Of a stretch of DNA of 62,866 bases, positions 59,443 to 62,866 are shown one piece after another (positions within the stretch are counted from its first letter, which is position 1; every line of letters starts with the position of its first letter). A program made the translations under genes and the position numbers. Source of the DNA: Desmonostoc muscorum FACHB-395 (GTDB lineage Bacteria; Cyanobacteriota; Cyanobacteriia; Cyanobacteriales; Nostocaceae). Where the stretch lies: NCBI RefSeq assembly GCF_014698035.1, contig NZ_JACJSF010000042.1, positions 1 through 62,866 on the forward strand, in the 5' to 3' direction. The notes beneath the pieces were generated by a model. That model worked only from the letters and a program-made list of their open reading frames with translations, did no database searches and was not told the DNA's origin.

Positions 59443-59634
59443 TTAAATATCAATATTTATCTGTTCTATCTGTCTAGCAGCTTTATCCCAAAGCTTTGCA
59501 GAAGCCTCATCTTTCCAATGATTTCTGAGATTTTCTGCTTTTTTATGACTGATTCGTTCTAACATTTCTAGAACTGCGGCTAATGTTAATTGATCAACAA
59601 TTGCCTCTAAAGACTCCATATATTCTTTTGTCAT
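59443..59634 (-). CDS. Small helical protein downstream of the methyltransferase
   Basis: 63 residues, acidic, all helix (MESLEAIVDQLTLAAVLEMLERISHKKAENL). AGAGGT lies 6 bases before the ATG in the 18-base gap after the methyltransferase stop, so the two form an operon. Similar small proteins are common in cyanobacteria; the function is unknown. Confidence 0.6.
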   Translation of the reverse strand: MTKEYMESLEAIVDQLTLAAVLEMLERISHKKAENLRNHWKDEASAKLWDKAARQIEQINIDI

Positions 59635-59652
59635 AACTAACCTCTTGAATAA

Positions 59653-60603
59653 CTATTTTGGTTTTCGGCTGATAATAGTACGATGACGAGGATCGCTAGC
59701 AATTGTAATTGCTTTCTCAAAGCCCACTTGTTCTAACGCAGTTTCAATATCAAAACTATAGTAATCGTCACTCCAAGGTTCTGTACTTTTCATTAAAGTA
59801 AAGAGGATAGGTGAAAGGTTTTGAATTACAGGAGATTTCGGATTGTTATCTACTAATGCAATACAACCACCTGGGCGCAGCAGCCGTAATGCTTCTGTGA
59901 AAATTTCCTTGCTTGCATTATGCGGAAGTTCATGGGTGACAAACTGAAGAGTTACCAAGTCAAAAGAATTAGCAAGTAATCCTGTATTTTCTGCTGTAGC
60001 GTGTATCCACTTATATATCTCACCATTTTTATCTAAACTTTTGGCAACAGTGAGCATATAAGGAGATAAATCAAGACCAACAGTACAGACAGACTGCTCT
60101 TGTTTTTTTTGATAGTAACGATGTAGCGTTAGAGTAGAAATGCCCACTGAACACCCTATATCTAGTATATCCCGCACTGGTTGAGGTACATAAGTTCCCA
60201 AAACATTGTGAAAACTTTCTCTGAGTCTTTCATGAGCAGATGACCAAGTTAGATTTTCTTTAGGCCACACCCGTAATGCCATTGAATACGTAGCACTAGG
60301 AGCTTCAAAAGCTGCTTGCCAGCAAAGATTACCTTGTTCGTAAGCATGAAATGGTACTTGATAGTAATCGGGGTAAACAATACCATAATTGATTATTGTT
60401 GATAGCTGCTGTTTTATCCCCGATGCTTCTAGTTCTTCGTAATTTTTTCTCCAGGGAATACCTTTCTTCTCAGCAGTTTTAATTAATACTTGCCTTGCTT
60501 GGTTCTTCATTAACTTATAAATAGGTCTAGTTTGGATCAGTAAGTTAACAAATTTTGAAAGCAATCCTGACCCCGCCCAATCCGGCTTAGTTTTTGTGTT
60601 CAT
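59653..60603 (-). CDS. Class I SAM-dependent methyltransferase
   Basis: 316 residues from the ATG at 60603; the TTG at 60630 is an alternative. A helical N-terminal part (1-140, LLIQTRPIYKLMKNQARQVL...) precedes the Rossmann methyltransferase with motif I ILDIGCSVGIST, motif II VGLDLSPYML, the acidic/aromatic motif FDLVTLQFVTHELP and LRLLRPGGCIALVD. Long N-terminal extensions of this kind occur in natural-product and lipid methyltransferases; the substrate is unknown. It is divergent from the TrpB2 gene, a pairing that could point to an indole-derived product. Confidence 0.82.
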   Translation of the reverse strand: MNTKTKPDWAGSGLLSKFVNLLIQTRPIYKLMKNQARQVLIKTAEKKGIPWRKNYEELEASGIKQQLSTIINYGIVYPDYYQVPFHAYEQGNLCWQAAFEAPSATYSMALRVWPKENLTWSSAHERLRESFHNVLGTYVPQPVRDILDIGCSVGISTLTLHRYYQKKQEQSVCTVGLDLSPYMLTVAKSLDKNGEIYKWIHATAENTGLLANSFDLVTLQFVTHELPHNASKEIFTEALRLLRPGGCIALVDNNPKSPVIQNLSPILFTLMKSTEPWSDDYYSFDIETALEQVGFEKAITIASDPRHRTIISRKPK

Positions 60604-60636
60604 TTTTGAGTTTAATAAGAAAGTATTCAATTTATA

Positions 60637-60675
60637 TCAGTAGCAATATTCGTCCACGAATTTGATTGTTTTTAC
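60637..60675 (-). repeat. Remnant of an IS701-type transposase start
   Basis: On the minus strand it reads TIKFVDEYCY, matching TVKFVDEYCQW near the N-terminus of the 717-2027 transposase, with about 33 of 38 bases alike. It lies just before the methyltransferase. The rest of 60604-60924 shows no further gene and must hold the divergent promoters. Confidence 0.55.
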
Positions 60676-60924
60676 GGGTAGACGCAGCTTTCCTCCCAGT
60701 GTCACCACATCTCGATTAAGCCTGCGCTTGTGCAGAGGGGAAAGGATTTGTACAAAAACTCTCCCATGCACCTTATCAAGCTTGTGAGAAATGCGGGTTA
60801 TCACTTCAATATGCAACCAAATAATTTTACTATTGCTGGGATGAAGCTTGATAACAATAAAAGTTAACTTTTTTCTTGAAGAATCGTAAATGTACAATTT
60901 TACTGTTGTGCATAATTTAATTAT

Positions 60925-62286
60925 ATGGACACGATTAAATACGTTCTGACTGAAAACCAAATGCCAAAAGCTTGGTACAACATCCAAGCTGATTTGCCAC
61001 AAGCCTTACCACCAGTTTTAAATCCTGCTACTGGTAAGCCAATTACACCAGATGAATTATTACCTTTGTTTCCATTGGCACTGATTGAGCAAGAAGTTAG
61101 CCAACAAAGATGGATTGAAATACCAGATGCAGTCCGCTCTATTTATTGCCAGTGGCGACCAACTCCTCTTTATCGTGCCCGTCGCTTAGAACAAGCTTTA
61201 GATACGCCTGCCAAAATTTACTACAAATATGAGGGTGTTAGTCCCTCTGGAAGCCACAAACCCAATACTGCGGTCGCCCAAGCATACTACAATAAACAAG
61301 CTGGAGTCAAAAAGCTAACTACTGAAACGGGAGCCGGACAGTGGGGATCATCTCTAGCTTTTGCCGGTGCGCTATTCGGTTTAGAAGTCTTAGTTTATAT
61401 GGTAAAGGTTAGCTACCAGCAAAAGCCTTACCGCCGAGCTTTAATGGAAACCTACGGCGCGAGGGTCGTTGCTAGCCCAAGTACTCAAACCCAAGCCGGA
61501 CGTAAAATTCTTGCACAAAATCCCAATAGTAATGGCAGTTTAGGGATTGCTATTAGTGAAGCTGTAGAAGTAGCTGCTGCTGATCAACAAACTAAGTATG
61601 CTTTAGGTAGTGTTCTCAATCATGTACTGCTACATCAAACTGTGATTGGTCAAGAAGCATTGACTCAATTAGAAATGGCAGGAGATTATCCTGATATTGT
61701 TATTGGCTGCACTGGTGGCGGTAGCAACTTTGCCGGAATTGCTTTCCCATTTCTCGGTGCTAAACTGCGAAGAGAACGAGATATACAAGTAATAGCTGTC
61801 GAACCTGCTGCTTGTCCATCATTGACTCGTGGAAAATATGCTTACGATTTTGGTGATACTGCCCACTTAACCCCACTTACCAAAATGCATACTTTAGGTA
61901 GTAGTTTTGTTCCCGAAGGAATTCATGCTGGAGGCTTGCGCTATCACGGTATGGCTCCCCTTGTTAGCCATATTGTGAATTTGGGATTAGTTGAATCACG
62001 TGCTGAATACCAACTCGCTTGCTTTGCTGCTGGATTAACTTTTGCGACTTCTGAAGGAATCTTGCCAGCACCAGAAGCTAATCATGCTGTCAAAGCAACA
62101 ATTGACGAAGCTTTGCTCTGCAAACAAGAAGGAAGAAGCAAAACTATCCTGTTTAATCTTTGCGGTCATGGACATTTTGATATGCAAGCTTATATCGATT
62201 ATCAAGCTGGACGGCTTGTTGATACTGAATATAGTGCAGAAGAAGTAGCAATGGCCCTGGCAGGATTACCTGTAGTTGATTCGTGA
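60925..62286 (+). CDS. trpB: Tryptophan synthase beta-like protein, TrpB2 type
   Basis: 453 residues, the length of TrpB2 (TrpB1 is about 400). The PLP lysine is K112 in SPSGSHKPNTA, the phosphate loop is GGGSN (264-268), and ETGAGQWGSS and the long N-terminus (LPQALPPVLNPATGKP) are typical of TrpB2. It condenses serine with indole; TrpB2 enzymes do not need TrpA and often salvage free indole. No other trp gene is in the window, so this is probably an extra copy with a salvage or secondary-metabolic role. Confidence 0.9.
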   Translation: MDTIKYVLTENQMPKAWYNIQADLPQALPPVLNPATGKPITPDELLPLFPLALIEQEVSQQRWIEIPDAVRSIYCQWRPTPLYRARRLEQALDTPAKIYYKYEGVSPSGSHKPNTAVAQAYYNKQAGVKKLTTETGAGQWGSSLAFAGALFGLEVLVYMVKVSYQQKPYRRALMETYGARVVASPSTQTQAGRKILAQNPNSNGSLGIAISEAVEVAAADQQTKYALGSVLNHVLLHQTVIGQEALTQLEMAGDYPDIVIGCTGGGSNFAGIAFPFLGAKLRRERDIQVIAVEPAACPSLTRGKYAYDFGDTAHLTPLTKMHTLGSSFVPEGIHAGGLRYHGMAPLVSHIVNLGLVESRAEYQLACFAAGLTFATSEGILPAPEANHAVKATIDEALLCKQEGRSKTILFNLCGHGHFDMQAYIDYQAGRLVDTEYSAEEVAMALAGLPVVDS

Positions 62287-62377
62287 CCCAACAATTCCCT
62301 TTTTCTTTGTGACGCTCGAAACAACCATACAGTTGAACCAACAAGCGATCGCTTGGAACAGGCAATATACTGGTACT

Positions 62378-62596
62378 ATGCCGAAACTTCAAGAGTGCGA
62401 TTGCTGTCTCTTATACTCACATAATCCTCACATATTCTGTACCGTTCACCCTAATGGATCAGTTGCTGACAGCTACCTAGATTTTCGAGAAAACCCCAAC
62501 GCCGAACCAGCAGAACTATGGCAACCGGAGGGGGCCAGTTATTACAACGGTGAATTAATAGTGCAACCACAGCAGCGCTTAACTCAACAGCAATAG
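62378..62596 (+). CDS. Small cysteine-motif protein, DUF6464-like
   Basis: 72 residues from the ATG at 62378 (MPKLQECDCCLLYSHNPHIF). C..CC, then CTVHPNG, and an acidic DF.ENP end form a metal-site-like pattern also seen in the C-terminus of the 2216-2596 protein. The frame opens earlier at a TTG overlapping the trpB stop, but nothing supports that start. Follows trpB by about 90 bases. Confidence 0.55.
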   Translation: MPKLQECDCCLLYSHNPHIFCTVHPNGSVADSYLDFRENPNAEPAELWQPEGASYYNGELIVQPQQRLTQQQ

Positions 62597-62619
62597 CTAG
62601 AACTGCTAGATACCATCCT

Positions 62620-62727
62620 ATGTTTACTGGCAAGTGTCCTCAGTGCCAGCATGAGTTTGATCGCGACTGGTCGGCGCGTGTTCACTGGGATTGCCCGAAA
62701 TGTGGCTGGATGGATGATACTGTGTAG
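62620..62727 (+). CDS. 35-residue zinc-ribbon protein
   Basis: MFTGKCPQCQHEFDRDWSAR followed by WDCPKCGWMDDT: two C-x2-C pairs 16 residues apart, a minimal zinc ribbon. It follows the previous gene by 23 bases on the same strand. Too short for family assignment; a nucleic-acid or protein binding role is usual for such ribbons. Confidence 0.55.
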   Translation: MFTGKCPQCQHEFDRDWSARVHWDCPKCGWMDDTV

Positions 62728-62809
62728 TTGTTGATGAGTTTTAGGGGGTAATCAAAGGCTATGACCGAATGGCACTAAGATAAGCGCAAACCTATGATTT
62801 AACTGGCTT

Positions 62810-62866
62810 TTGAGTGTGGGAAGTGTGGGGAGAGGGGGGAGTGTGGGGGGTAAGACTTCTTCCCCG
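62810..62866. repeat. G-rich low-complexity repeat at the window edge
   Basis: GAGTGTGGGAAGTGTGGGGA and following GGGGG stretches resemble the GGGA repeat at 41816-41868. 62728-62809 shows no gene. Confidence 0.6.

Noticed and set aside
60637..61002. 121-codon minus-strand ORF overlapping the start of TrpB2
   Set aside because: It overlaps the TrpB2 start and the intergenic region; only its last ten codons mean something, as an IS701 remnant.
1..62866. CRISPR array, tRNA, rRNA
   Set aside because: No regularly spaced identical repeats with unique spacers and no cloverleaf or rRNA sequence were noticed on reading; the regular repeats found belong to coding repeats or short tandem repeats.

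Overview
The window looks like cyanobacterial DNA, most likely from a filamentous, heterocyst-type lineage (Nostocales). The evidence is: many HIP1 octamers (GCGATCGC), dispersed palindromic elements of the GGCGATGCCTACGGCGGGC type, families found almost only in cyanobacteria (DUF1392, DUF1257/Ycf35-like with DUF2997, a Ycf46-like AAA ATPase, DUF4351/Rpn proteins, a parvulin-HlyB-HlyD export set), and a dense load of small unknown genes and insertion sequences. It is an accessory region, either a plasmid or a chromosomal island. No rRNA, tRNA, CRISPR array or recognised replication origin was seen.

Layout. (1) 1-8447: about a dozen small minus-strand genes that read as one long operon. It is broken by an IS701-type element (702-2090, perfect 4-bp target duplication) and by a solo TnpB element (3438-5010). 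(2) 8463-9516: a divergent control region with two strong promoter matches, three operator-like sites and an XRE regulator. (3) 9609-14341: a coiled-coil protein, a gene with a duplicated 3' part, and a composite ORF lying antisense to a pentapeptide-repeat gene. (4) 14548-39637: a giant minus-strand gene (8168 codons) for a secreted polymorphic toxin. Its order is N-terminal adhesin-like part, Ig-like repeats, cadherin/PPC-like repeats, VWA, YD/RHS repeats, Hint, then an AHH-type nuclease. An Imm11-type immunity gene follows it. (5) 39945-46681: an unknown gene diverging from a parvulin / HlyB-like ABC exporter (with a cyclic-nucleotide-binding-like N-terminus) / HlyD operon that is a plausible, unproven export route for the giant protein. 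(6) 46853-57072: a second long minus-strand operon with a WGR protein, Ycf46-like AAA, DUF2997, DUF1257, unknown genes and an Rpn-type protein, broken by an IS4-family element. (7) 57101-58019: its control region with another XRE regulator. (8) 58086-62727: DUF1392, a LOG-like protein, a methyltransferase, TrpB2 and small cysteine-motif proteins.

The least expected result is that regions 1-2 and 6-7 are related control modules. The first gene of operon 2 (56275-57072) is a fusion of two proteins encoded separately at the head of operon 1 (7881-8447 and 7181-7609). Both have a 46-nt leader block in common (43 identical), a short basic ORF at the start of the leader, a sigma-70-like promoter with an inverted repeat in its spacer, an XRE gene next door (in opposite orientations and with dissimilar sequence), and a second shared 36-nt block beyond it. 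Both operons also carry paralogous membrane-protein and small winged-helix-like genes, and in each operon one of these has been broken by a transposable element.

All calls come from reading the sequence and from memory of protein families; no database search was run. Family names for the small unknown genes are tentative.
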